NCBI GenBank assembly: GCA_035353615.1
Contig: DAOPZY010000007.1
Location: forward strand, 26,402-90,401
Reading direction: 5' to 3'
Origin: CAXXOK01 sp035353615
GTDB lineage: Bacteria; Bacillota; Clostridia; Christensenellales; Aristaeellaceae
Length of the DNA stretch: 64,000 nt
Shown here: positions 19,701 through 26,548 of the stretch, in pieces
Position numbering within the stretch: position 1 is the first letter of the stretch
Layout of the letters: the number at the start of each line of letters is the position of its first letter
Made by a program: the position numbers and the translations under genes
The notes under the pieces: generated by a model
The model's input: only the letters and a program-made list of their open reading frames with translations
Told to the model about the DNA's origin: nothing
The model's database searches: none

Positions 19701-20364
19701 CGGATATGGCGAGAGCGTCGCGGCCATGATGGCGCAGGCGCGCGCGCAGGGTCGCGTGAGCCTGCTGGAAAGCCTGCTTTTGCTCAATTTTGGGTTTCTG
19801 TTCCGGCTGTGCGGAGAAATGCTGGACCGTTGCGACCGGGCGGAGGAAAGCCGGGCGCAGTTGCGCCCGCGCATGGAAATCTGCGTTGCGGGCAACGGCG
19901 GGCAATTCCTGAAGTATTTTGACGAGGACGCGCGCAATAAGCTGTTCCGGCTGGCGCTTTCGGGGCTGAACCCGCGCCACCCGGTGCAGGAACTGTTGCT
20001 GGTGCAAAGCCGCCACCCGAAACAGGAGGTGGCGATTGGTCTTTTAGCGGACGACAGCCGCCTGCGAAGCTCCGTGCAGGGCACAGAAGCGATCAGCCCC
20101 GCGCAGGCGGCGGCCGCCGATCCGGACAAACGCCGCCACTTGCTCAGGGAATACCTGCTGGCGTTTTACGCCGCGTTTCCGCAGGCGGGGGAAAAGCTGA
20201 TGGGCAACGCCTTTGACCCGGAGGGCGGCGCGCGCCTTGTGCGCCTGAAGCCCGCCGCGGAAATTGAGCTGGAAGCGATTTTGGATAACGAGTTGAGCGA
20301 GGGCGACGAGTTTTCCGGCTACGTGCGCGCCTTTGCCGGCATGAAGCGTTTGTGGGGCATCTGA
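16723..20364 (+). CDS. Giant protein with C-terminal actin/Hsp70-like ATPase fold, unknown function
   Basis: 1213 residues. The first ~690 match nothing I recognise. From about 690 the actin/Hsp70 superfamily motifs appear in order: phosphate-1 AIDFGSN (Asp694), phosphate-2 DVGGGTTDLSVW (from Asp905), and an adenosine-type AGNGGQF (from about 1056). Size and layout recall the SrfB 'virulence factor' family, but that is unverified. The start is the ATG at 16723 behind GGAGGAAAACCC, overlapping the stop of the tubulin-like gene by 4 bp; the frame is open upstream but only as overlap. The product is probably cytoplasmic, as no signal or membrane segment is evident. It ends the four-gene cluster; a dispersed repeat and convergent racemase gene follow. 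Confidence 0.8.
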   Translation: MKRNRKDERKAELDRNTSYLTLLPTMDEGFHTGYQTRAGVVSDGNQKPHEWLESVARNLLTPGEDVGYAIPDVLAGEAQLRRLMRLPFEDAMRHQEMLDWRGALATLLLWDGWAQDDTWPQLACENMLDGESGDFIKSVRAALPAGREKFGLWLFTLSVERDGVPERKAIGMLSPTVALAPAANPGDLSSLLPECVRWYNRKRKRFEDPCSWLGEADRARLVQRLRYLQALNERAELKSVLYAADASLCGLLDHFVSDLMARRGSWRERLEAGDPRAERELYIRTLAVYGLGEISVLPGLTRRDDPLSLSELAQNPLLARLAPTNTVAPAELGGASAVTYSYQGKAFAMESPLYLLEPANAPEEMDTLRQLWQELSLPAQFDGEWNRQIARRFLALANRLTGRLGASRKVIAMLREWSQRHAAYRESGDRSVAFQLPLKDAPATLAGLSAEMIGLTDPSVLTGAFSDCLLLCEGVMPFHLPVLNDRCAVRGAENLYAVPPISSALALWLSETAGDAQEDYFRPTLPEDAFAFEAFEDEEGRKVRAHMRLTRRRRAEGAAFQNRIELTRVYRMGAEFAEGMAVPVAARELPTVRFWPAARLAAGQWSAYYVLSQKPDAVDVAVPTGNGWAQGEPRRAVDDSERSTPTERRWQIARTERWPLYVGLMRGKLCLGALPNDEPLSQLKREGPAAVAIDFGSNATTVMMRQGEHIRPAALSPRLLKTLLQGRSGDDLLLPDELLPAVTYQDEARPSTFGSVMDLFGDDEEKWNAPLIDGHIYYPRDLASLLRKNPNTLYYDLKWGDESYQVRCLRLFIKQTMLQASLAARLSGSPSVSWRVSMPNAMPLPRQEAYLETVRGLAREVAAETGMPLTQGVPAALFASENQADGLYFRRRNEVNARSGYLNMDVGGGTTDLSVWLGGAPFATLETSLLLGCRQILFESLSARHRDEFEADFARAEDGLKNLVRDLTRAFARGDASLRARQKNVFLLDAFFAGYGESVAAMMAQARAQGRVSLLESLLLLNFGFLFRLCGEMLDRCDRAEESRAQLRPRMEICVAGNGGQFLKYFDEDARNKLFRLALSGLNPRHPVQELLLVQSRHPKQEVAIGLLADDSRLRSSVQGTEAISPAQAAAADPDKRRHLLREYLLAFYAAFPQAGEKLMGNAFDPEGGARLVRLKPAAEIELEAILDNELSEGDEFSGYVRAFAGMKRLWGI

Positions 20365-20430
20365 GCGGACCTTGGAAGGTTCGGGTCACCCGCCGGCGGA
20401 TCGGAACAACGCAGCCATACTGTAAGTCAG

Positions 20431-20606
20431 ACTGCTGAAAAACCCTCGCCGCAACGAAAAGGGGTCAGGGGCAATGCTCCTGTGGGGCACGGCGGCGAGG
20501 CCCCCTGCCCGTCGGAGCCCTTATGCGGCAACCTGTAAACACCACGGGTGCCGAAGGCACAATGGGGTGCGGCTTATGGACTCTATCCGGTCTGCCAACG
20601 GGCTGG
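20431..20606 (+). repeat. Dispersed intergenic element, family A2 with type B hairpin
   Basis: Begins GCTGAAAAACCCTCGCCGCA, continues GGGGTCAGGGGCAATGCTCC, GCCCGTCGGAGGC-like and ATGCGGCAAC, and contains the hairpin GTGCCGAAGGCAC (20548-20560). The same order, reversed, is found at 54612-54787 and 63396-63585. The gap is between convergent genes. The remainder (20607-20820) shows no gene. Confidence 0.75.
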
Positions 20607-20820
20607 CTGTATGAAGTTCCCTTGGCTAAAGGATAACCCTCCGCGCCGCCGATTGGCGGGCAGAAAACCGCAAGGGCTACAACGAAACAACCTGGGCGCA
20701 ACGCCGGCCGGCAATGCCTCAATACCGCGGGCTATACCGTTTGCACCCCGAAGCATTTGCGAGAGCCTGCAACACGCAACGCCTTGGTTTGCGCCGGAGG
20801 CGCGCCCTGTGCGCCCCCGG

Positions 20821-21522
20821 TTACGCCTTTTCCAACCCAAGCGCCAGCCGGGCGGCTTTTTCGGCGTGCACAACCGTGGTGTCTAAAAGCGGCACCGGCG
20901 TATCCGTTTGGCTTACCAGCATGCCGATTTCGGTGCAGCCGAGGATCGCGGCCTGCGCGCCCGCGTCCGCCATGCGCCGGATCACCCGGAGGTAGGCTTC
21001 CCTGCTCTGCGGCAGCACACGGCCAAAGCAAAGCTCGTCAAAGATCACGCGGTGCAGCATCTCGCGCTCCTCCGGCGTGGGGATATCCACCTGAAGGCCG
21101 CGCGCGCGGAGGCGTTCCCGGTAAAAATCCTGCTCCATGGTGTAGCGCGTGCCCAGCAGCGCCACGCGGGCGTAGCCGGCGGCGAGCGCTGCGTCGGCGG
21201 TCGCGTCCGCAATGTGGATGAAAGGCACGCGGATCGCTTCTTCAATTTGCGCGCAGCTTTTGTGCATGGTGTTGGTGCCCAGCAGCACAAAATCCGCCCC
21301 GCCGCATTCCAGCCGCCGGGCCGCGTCCGCGAGCAGCTCGCCCACGGCTGTCCAATCCTCCTTGCGCTGCTCGGCCTCCACCTCGGCAAAGTCTACGCTG
21401 TACAGCAATATCTTTGCGCTGTGGTACCCCCCCAGCGCCCCGTTTACGCGCTCGTTGACAATCCGGTAATACGTTTGGGTGCTTTCCCAGCTCATGCCGC
21501 CGATGAGTCCAATGGTTTTCAT
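20821..21522 (-). CDS. Aspartate/glutamate racemase family protein (YgeA-like, Thr/Cys active site)
   Basis: 233-residue PLP-independent amino-acid racemase: GLIGGMSWEST at the N-terminus, GTNTMHKSC and GCTEIGML. Classical Asp racemases use two cysteines. Here the first position is Thr83 and the second is Cys196. This is the arrangement known for E. coli YgeA (Thr83/Cys197), which acts as an L-Asp/Glu-specific racemase. The ATG at 21522 has GGGAGGG six bases upstream; the longer frame adds 41 unconserved residues that overlap the promoter. It is divergent from the GT2 gene, with back-to-back promoters in a 148 bp gap. D-amino acid supply for cell wall or signalling is plausible. Confidence 0.88.
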   Translation of the reverse strand: MKTIGLIGGMSWESTQTYYRIVNERVNGALGGYHSAKILLYSVDFAEVEAEQRKEDWTAVGELLADAARRLECGGADFVLLGTNTMHKSCAQIEEAIRVPFIHIADATADAALAAGYARVALLGTRYTMEQDFYRERLRARGLQVDIPTPEEREMLHRVIFDELCFGRVLPQSREAYLRVIRRMADAGAQAAILGCTEIGMLVSQTDTPVPLLDTTVVHAEKAARLALGLEKA

Positions 21523-21553
21523 GCGCAACCCTCCCTGTTGGTAAATTGCAGGG

Positions 21554-21582
21554 ATTGTACAGCGAAACCCGCGCCGCGTCAA
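21554..21582 (-). promoter_or_regulatory. Promoter of the racemase gene
   Basis: Read on the minus strand: TTGACG (21582-21577), 17 bp, TACAAT (21559-21554). It lies 32 bp before the ATG at 21522. Confidence 0.7.
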
Positions 21583-21591
21583 GAGGGATGT

Positions 21592-21620
21592 TTGACAAAC
21601 CGCCCCCCGCATGGTATCCT
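21592..21620 (+). promoter_or_regulatory. Promoter of the GT2/DUF6020 pair
   Basis: TTGACA (21592-21597), 17 bp, TATCCT (21615-21620), with extended TGG. Only 9 bp separate its -35 from that of the divergent racemase promoter, so the two may compete or share regulation. Confidence 0.7.
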
Positions 21621-21670
21621 TTGGCTGATTGTTCCGCCTGTTCAAAAAACGCGCTTCGGAGGCGTTACCG

Positions 21671-22609
21671 ATGAAAATTGCCGTTCTGGTGCCCTGCTAT
21701 AACGAGGCGAAAACCGTTGCCCGCGTGGTAACGGACTACCGCGCCGCGCTGCCCGAGGCCGATATCTACGTGTATGACAACAACTCCACCGACGGCACCG
21801 ACGAAATCGCGCGCGCCGCCGGGGCGATTGTGCGCTACGAACGGCGGCAGGGCAAAGGCAACGTGATCCGCACCATGTTTCGGGAAATTGACGCCGACGC
21901 CTACCTGATGATCGACGGCGACGATACCTACGCCGCCGACAACGCGCGCGAAATGGTGGAGCTGGTGCTGAACCGCAAAGTGGATATGGTGGTGGGCGAC
22001 CGGCTCAGCTCCACCTACTTTACGGAAAACAAGCGGCCTTTCCACAATTTTGGCAACACGCTGGTGCGCTCGCTGGTCAACCGGATTTTTAAGGGCAACA
22101 TTGCCGACCTGATGACCGGATACCGCGCGTTCAGCTACCAGTTTGTCAAATCGTTCCCCGTGCTTTCCAAGGGGTTTGAAATCGAAACGGAAATGAGCAT
22201 CCACGCGCTGGACAAAAACCTTTCCATCCAGAGCGTGCCCGTGGGTTATAAAGACCGCCCCGCCGACAGCCCCAGCAAGCTGAACACCTACACCGACGGC
22301 TTTAAGGTGCTGCGCACCGTGGCGCGCCTGTACAAGGAATACCGGCCGATGTCATTTTTCGGGATTTTTACGCTGGTTTTCGCGCTGGCGGGGGGGGTTT
22401 TGTTCCTGCCCGTTCTGGCGGAATACCTGCGCACGGGGCTTGTGCCGCGTTTTCCGACGCTGATTGTTTCCGGCGTGCTGATGACGCTGGCCATCCTGAT
22501 GCTCGTCTGCGGCCTGATTTTGGATACGGTGGCCAAAAAGCACCGGCAGCTGTTTGAAGTCAACCTGAACATTCTCCGGCTGCTGCACGGGCGTTCCGAC
22601 CCGCGCTGA
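21671..22609 (+). CDS. Family 2 glycosyltransferase with C-terminal membrane helices (GtrB/DPM1-like)
   Basis: 312 residues. The N-terminal GT-A domain has VLVPCYNEAKTV, YDNNSTDGT, the DGDDTY metal site, and MTGYRAF. Two C-terminal hydrophobic segments (about residues 233-258 and 269-295) fit the polyprenyl-phosphate glycosyltransferase group, which loads a sugar onto undecaprenyl phosphate at the inner face of the membrane. The ATG at 21671 has GGAGG eight bases upstream; the longer frame is discarded. The next gene, 30 bp downstream, encodes a many-helix membrane protein of a GT-C-like type that could use the lipid-linked sugar. Confidence 0.88.
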   Translation: MKIAVLVPCYNEAKTVARVVTDYRAALPEADIYVYDNNSTDGTDEIARAAGAIVRYERRQGKGNVIRTMFREIDADAYLMIDGDDTYAADNAREMVELVLNRKVDMVVGDRLSSTYFTENKRPFHNFGNTLVRSLVNRIFKGNIADLMTGYRAFSYQFVKSFPVLSKGFEIETEMSIHALDKNLSIQSVPVGYKDRPADSPSKLNTYTDGFKVLRTVARLYKEYRPMSFFGIFTLVFALAGGVLFLPVLAEYLRTGLVPRFPTLIVSGVLMTLAILMLVCGLILDTVAKKHRQLFEVNLNILRLLHGRSDPR

Positions 22610-22639
22610 GGCGCGTGGCACGCCCGGAAAGGAAGGGTT

Positions 22640-24802
22640 ATGCCAGCAAAACAAACCCTGACCCTCCATCGGTTTTTGCGCCTGGCGGGCTGTGTGCTCG
22701 CGGGCGCGTTGTGTATGCTTGCCTTTACGGTGCCGCCCGAAGGGTATGTGGGCATCAGCGACCCGCCCCTGAGGGCCGGCAGCACGGTTTGGTGCCTGTA
22801 CGCCGCCGCGCTGGCCGGGCTTTTTTGGCTGTATACCGGCAAACGCCGGGCGCGGCTTTCCGCCGGCATGATGCTGACCGGGCTTTTATTTGGCGCGGTC
22901 AACTTTCTGGCGACCACGCTTTTTGCCTATGATACCTGGGACACGCTCGCTTCCGCGCCCGCCTTGATCCGCGCGGCGCTGTGCGTATTGGGGCAGGCCG
23001 CCGTGATGGCGGCGGGCCTTGCGCTGGTGTGCGAGTGGCTGGAGGGCGTTTGGGACAGCCGGGACAAGCGCCCGTCGGTAGCCTTTGCGCACGCCCGGCC
23101 GGACGCTCCGGCAGGCCATGCGCAAAGCAGTGCGGATTGCCTTCCTGCGGACGCAAGCGATGATTGGAACGCTGAGCCGGACGCGGCGCATATGGCAACC
23201 CCGGCGATGGATTTGCCGCTTCCTGTTATGGAACCGACGGGTGATTCAAGCCCAGCGGGGCGTGTTGCGGATTGCCTTCCTGCGGACGCAAGCGATGCCT
23301 TGAACGCTGAGCCGGATGCGGCGCGCGCTGTGACCCCGGATCGGTTTGGGCTGCGGCGGCGGTATAGGCGGCTTGCCGATCGCTTCCCGAGGCTGGACGC
23401 GTGGCGCAGACGCCATCCAGTGGCCAGCGTGGCGTTGCTGCTGCTGGTTTGCTGGTCGCCATACCTGATCGTTTTTTACCCCGGCACCATCATTTGGGAT
23501 ATGGGCGAAATGCTTGGCATGCTCTACGGCCTGCGGCCCATGACCACGTGGCACCCGGTGTTTGCCACATGGCTGTTCGGGGGCGCGGTGGCGCTGGGCC
23601 GGCTGTTTGGCAGCGACAACCTGGGCGCGTTTCTGTTTACGGCGCTCCAAAGCGTCGCCATGGCCTACGCGCTGGCGAGGGTTATTCGACTGCTTCGAAA
23701 ATTTGGGCTGGGGCCGGGCTGGCGACTGGCGGCGCTTGCGCTTTTCGGGCTGACGCCGATTTTTGGCTCGTTCGCTCAGGCGGTGGGCAAGGACACGCTT
23801 TATACGGCGGCCATTTTGATGGTCACGGTGTACACGGTGGAAACGCTACGCTTCGGCGCGCCGCGCGGCAGGGCGCTGATGGGTTATGCAGCGTGGACCC
23901 TGCTGGCCTGCCTTGTGCGCAATAACGGGCTGTACGTGGCGGCCGGCGCGGCGGCGCTGGTGGTCGCGTTTGGTCTGCGGGGCCGCGCAAGGCTGCGGGT
24001 AGGCGGCGCGCTGGCGGCGGCGCTCGGGCTGGCCATCGGCTTTTCCGGCGTGCTGGTGCCCGCGCTTGGCATCCGGGACGCCACGGCCTCGGGCCTGTAC
24101 TCGGTTTGTTTTCAGCAAAGCGCGCGGGTGTTGCGCGACCACGCTGATACCGTGACCCCGGAAGAATATGCCGAAATTGACCTTGTTTTGGACGCGAAAA
24201 ACCTGCCGACGCTCTACGAACCGGTGATTTCCGACCCGGTCAAGTATACCTTCCGGCAATACGGCGAAGGCCGCGAAGCCGAAACGGCGGCCCTGACCCG
24301 GTACCGCCAAACCTGGCTTTCGATGCTGCGCAAATATCCGCTCACCTATTTGGAAGCGTTTGTGGCGGGCAACAGCGGCTATTATGCCTTTACCCCGAAA
24401 ATTGACGCGGCCCGCACCTACAACCAGCAGGGCGGGATCCGTTTTGTGTTTGAAACCTACGAGCTGGGCGCGGACGCGCGCTACCTGCATACCACGCAAA
24501 TTGAGGCGCTGAAAACCGCGCGCACGCTGCTGGCGGCCTATTCCCGCGGGTGGCGGCGCGTGCCGGCCTTGGAGCTTTTCCTGTTTTGCCCGGTGTACAC
24601 GTGGCTTTTGGTGGCGGCGGGGCTGTCGCTGGCGCGGCGCGGCTATTGGCGGGCGCTGATCGCCTTTGCCCCGGCCTTGCTGAGCCTTGGCGTGTGCCTG
24701 CTGTCGCCGGTGGATGATTATTTCCGCTATTTTTTGCCGATTGTCGCCATGACGCCGCTGCTGTTGGGCCTTGCGCGCACGGAGAAAAATACGGCCGCGT
24801 AA
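22640..24802 (+). CDS. DUF6020-type polytopic membrane protein with an Ala/Asp-rich insert
   Basis: 720 residues, about 12 hydrophobic segments. The region from WSPYLIVFYPGTIIWDMGEM onward resembles DUF6020 proteins, probable GT-C-like envelope enzymes; motifs TWHPVF, GKDTLYT and LVRNNGLY are in view. Unusually, residues ~150-245 form a hydrophilic, low-complexity insert between the first four helices and the rest. It contains two copies of the segment ADCLPADASD, 45 codons apart. AAGGAAGGG precedes the ATG. It is probably co-transcribed with the GT2 gene. Function in surface polysaccharide or teichoic-type polymer decoration is inferred from the pairing. Confidence 0.75.
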   Translation: MPAKQTLTLHRFLRLAGCVLAGALCMLAFTVPPEGYVGISDPPLRAGSTVWCLYAAALAGLFWLYTGKRRARLSAGMMLTGLLFGAVNFLATTLFAYDTWDTLASAPALIRAALCVLGQAAVMAAGLALVCEWLEGVWDSRDKRPSVAFAHARPDAPAGHAQSSADCLPADASDDWNAEPDAAHMATPAMDLPLPVMEPTGDSSPAGRVADCLPADASDALNAEPDAARAVTPDRFGLRRRYRRLADRFPRLDAWRRRHPVASVALLLLVCWSPYLIVFYPGTIIWDMGEMLGMLYGLRPMTTWHPVFATWLFGGAVALGRLFGSDNLGAFLFTALQSVAMAYALARVIRLLRKFGLGPGWRLAALALFGLTPIFGSFAQAVGKDTLYTAAILMVTVYTVETLRFGAPRGRALMGYAAWTLLACLVRNNGLYVAAGAAALVVAFGLRGRARLRVGGALAAALGLAIGFSGVLVPALGIRDATASGLYSVCFQQSARVLRDHADTVTPEEYAEIDLVLDAKNLPTLYEPVISDPVKYTFRQYGEGREAETAALTRYRQTWLSMLRKYPLTYLEAFVAGNSGYYAFTPKIDAARTYNQQGGIRFVFETYELGADARYLHTTQIEALKTARTLLAAYSRGWRRVPALELFLFCPVYTWLLVAAGLSLARRGYWRALIAFAPALLSLGVCLLSPVDDYFRYFLPIVAMTPLLLGLARTEKNTAA
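23131..23340 (+). repeat. In-frame direct repeat inside the DUF6020 gene
   Basis: A 32 bp sequence starting TGCGGATTGCCTTCCTGC occurs identically at 23131-23162 and 23266-23297. The copies are 135 bp apart, a multiple of three. Similarity continues through AACGCTGAGCCGGA in both copies, so the duplicated unit is about 70 bp within the insert. Confidence 0.85.
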
Positions 24803-24877
24803 ACGCGCGCCCGGCGCACTTAAAAACACGCTTGGAATGCCGGAAGGGCCGTCGAGCGGCCACTAAGCTTCGACTCA

Positions 24878-24908
24878 GCGCGGCATCCGCCATAGCGCGG
24901 CGTTTTTT
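24878..24908 (+). terminator. Possible terminator after the DUF6020 gene
   Basis: GCGC-GGC-ATCC-GCC-ATA-GCGC followed by GGCG and TTTTTT (24903-24908). The inner stem is only 3 bp and the outer 4 bp, so this is tentative. This is the only convergent gap in the window without the dispersed element. Confidence 0.35.
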
Positions 24909-24960
24909 GGCTTGTGCGTTCAAAAATCAGGATCGGTCGATCCGGACAAAGCTTAGCAGC

Positions 24961-26289
24961 CTAACAGTAATGGGGCAGGCCGTCGTCCTCTGTGGGCAGA
25001 GGGATCTGCAAACCCAGCACGGCGGGCCATTCGCCGCGCTCGGCGATGATGAAGCCCATCAGCATCCCCAGATGGGTGTGCAGGTGGCGCATCTGCCCCA
25101 CCATCAGCGTAAGCCGTGAGTAGGGGCTGCCTTCGGGGCAGGCGGTCAGCGCGCGGTCGCTGAGCGCGTTCAGGTAGGCGCGAAGCCGAACCGTAATTTC
25201 CGCCAGATAGGTTTCCAGCGACAATGGGGAAAGCGCGGGGCCGTCCACGGTCAAATCCAGATTGTTCAGGCCCGGCCGGTGAATGGCAGGCTCATGGATT
25301 TCCTGCGGGTTGATAAACCAGTGATCCAGCGAATGCAGCATATGATAGGCGTGCCGCCACAGGGGCGCGCCGCAGTATTCCCGCTCCCACAGGCCGCTGT
25401 CCGCGGCGCAGCGGAGCACGTTTCTCACCTCCCACAGGGCGCGTTCCGTCAGTTCCGCGAGGGTGTTTACCTCGCTTCGGGCGGCGGAATCCGCCGGGGA
25501 CGCGACAGGGAGAGCCTCCGCCTGCGCGGGCCGTGGCTCCGCCTGAGCGATGCGGGCGGCCTCAAAGCGAAGCCCTGCCGCGCGGAGGCCCGGCATCGCC
25601 GCCTGTCGCTTGTCTGAGCCATCGGCTTCCGCCTGCGTAGCTTGCGTGCCCGCGGGGGCAATGCTTGCCTCGCCGGGGCAGTCCGCAGCGGCGACGGCCC
25701 CCGCGACTGCCTCGGGAGCGTCGCTGTTTACAGCGGAATGCACACGGTGTTTTTTCCGGAATCGCTTGCTGTAGCGCTCCTCCTCGCTGAACACGCAACC
25801 GCAGTATTTTTGGATGTACAGGTTCAGCGCCCGCGCCTCCTCCTGCCCCTGCCGAAACAGCGGGCGAAAATCGCGGTATAAAAACGCCACCCCAAACTCC
25901 TGCGCGGCCTGCTCGGCGGCCGCGCGGAGCAGCTCGTGGTTTTGGTAAGGGCTGATGAACAGGGTGCTTGAAAAATGCGTGAAGCCGTGCTCCGCCGCAT
26001 AGCGGGCGGTTTGCCGCATCCGCGCCGCGTAACACACGAGGCAGCGCCCCGTGATGTTTTCCGCCACGGCCTGGGTAAAAGGCCGCAGCCCGTATTCATC
26101 TTCCAACAGTAATGAAAGGCCGATGGTTTTGGCGTATTCCACAAGCGTATCCCGGCGCGCTCGGTACTCCGTATAGGGGTGAATGTTTGGGTTGAACCAG
26201 TAGCCGGTCGGCTCCAGCCCCTCGCCGCGAAGGCTTTGAATGCAGGCAACGGAACAGGGCGCGCAGCAAATGTGCAGGAGTAGCTTCAT
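24961..26289 (-). CDS. queH: Epoxyqueuosine reductase QueH fused to a DinB-like domain
   Basis: 442 residues. Residues 1-~182 are a complete QueH (DUF208): HICCAPC with Cys8, Cys9 and Cys12, CLVCY (83, 86) and YCGC (163, 165). QueH reduces epoxyqueuosine to queuosine in tRNA anticodons using an iron-sulfur cluster. Residues ~183-275 are an Ala/Glu-rich linker. Residues ~276-442 resemble a DinB four-helix bundle: WRHAYHMLHSLDHWF near 311-325 and QMRHLHTHLGML near 399-410 supply the spaced histidines typical of DinB metal sites. DinB-like domains often act as thiol-dependent metalloenzymes, but the role here is unknown. The ATG is preceded by GGAGG. Fusion is in frame with no sign of a frameshift. 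Confidence 0.82.
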   Translation of the reverse strand: MKLLLHICCAPCSVACIQSLRGEGLEPTGYWFNPNIHPYTEYRARRDTLVEYAKTIGLSLLLEDEYGLRPFTQAVAENITGRCLVCYAARMRQTARYAAEHGFTHFSSTLFISPYQNHELLRAAAEQAAQEFGVAFLYRDFRPLFRQGQEEARALNLYIQKYCGCVFSEEERYSKRFRKKHRVHSAVNSDAPEAVAGAVAAADCPGEASIAPAGTQATQAEADGSDKRQAAMPGLRAAGLRFEAARIAQAEPRPAQAEALPVASPADSAARSEVNTLAELTERALWEVRNVLRCAADSGLWEREYCGAPLWRHAYHMLHSLDHWFINPQEIHEPAIHRPGLNNLDLTVDGPALSPLSLETYLAEITVRLRAYLNALSDRALTACPEGSPYSRLTLMVGQMRHLHTHLGMLMGFIIAERGEWPAVLGLQIPLPTEDDGLPHYC

Positions 26290-26309
26290 AACGGTTCGCC
26301 TCCACGCCT

Positions 26310-26337
26310 ATTGTAGCACAAACCCCGCGCTGGGCAA
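26310..26337 (-). promoter_or_regulatory. Promoter of the QueH-DinB gene with overlapping palindrome
   Basis: Minus strand: TTGCCC (26337-26332), 16 bp, TACAAT (26315-26310), with extended TGC. A perfect 8 bp inverted repeat, CCCCGCGC (26323-26330) and GCGCGGGG (26339-26346), spans the -35 box and could be an operator. Confidence 0.55.
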
Positions 26338-26498
26338 AGCGCGGGGTCGGCATGCGATTGCTCCGAAAAAACCAACGCCCCGCCAAGCCGGAAGGGCGCG
26401 GGTTCGACTCAGTCGTTTTTCCGTGAATATCGAAAGCGTCTGACCGGCCCGTGAATGTAAAAAACCTTACCAAATGCGCGGGAGTGGGCGCAAAACTG

Positions 26499-26527
26499 TT
26501 CCGATTCAGGCGGCGTTATGCTATACT
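26499..26527 (+). promoter_or_regulatory. Promoter of the secreted CHAP gene
   Basis: Extended -10 TGCTATACT (TATACT at 26522-26527) with a poor -35, TTCCGA (26499-26504), 17 bp away. It is 21 bp upstream of the start codon. Confidence 0.5.
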
Positions 26528-26548
26528 AGGGATACCCAAAGGAGATGG

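Noticed and set aside
26390..26412. tRNA-like GGGTTCGACTC
   Set aside because: Resembles a T-arm loop by eye but no acceptor, D or anticodon stems fit around it.
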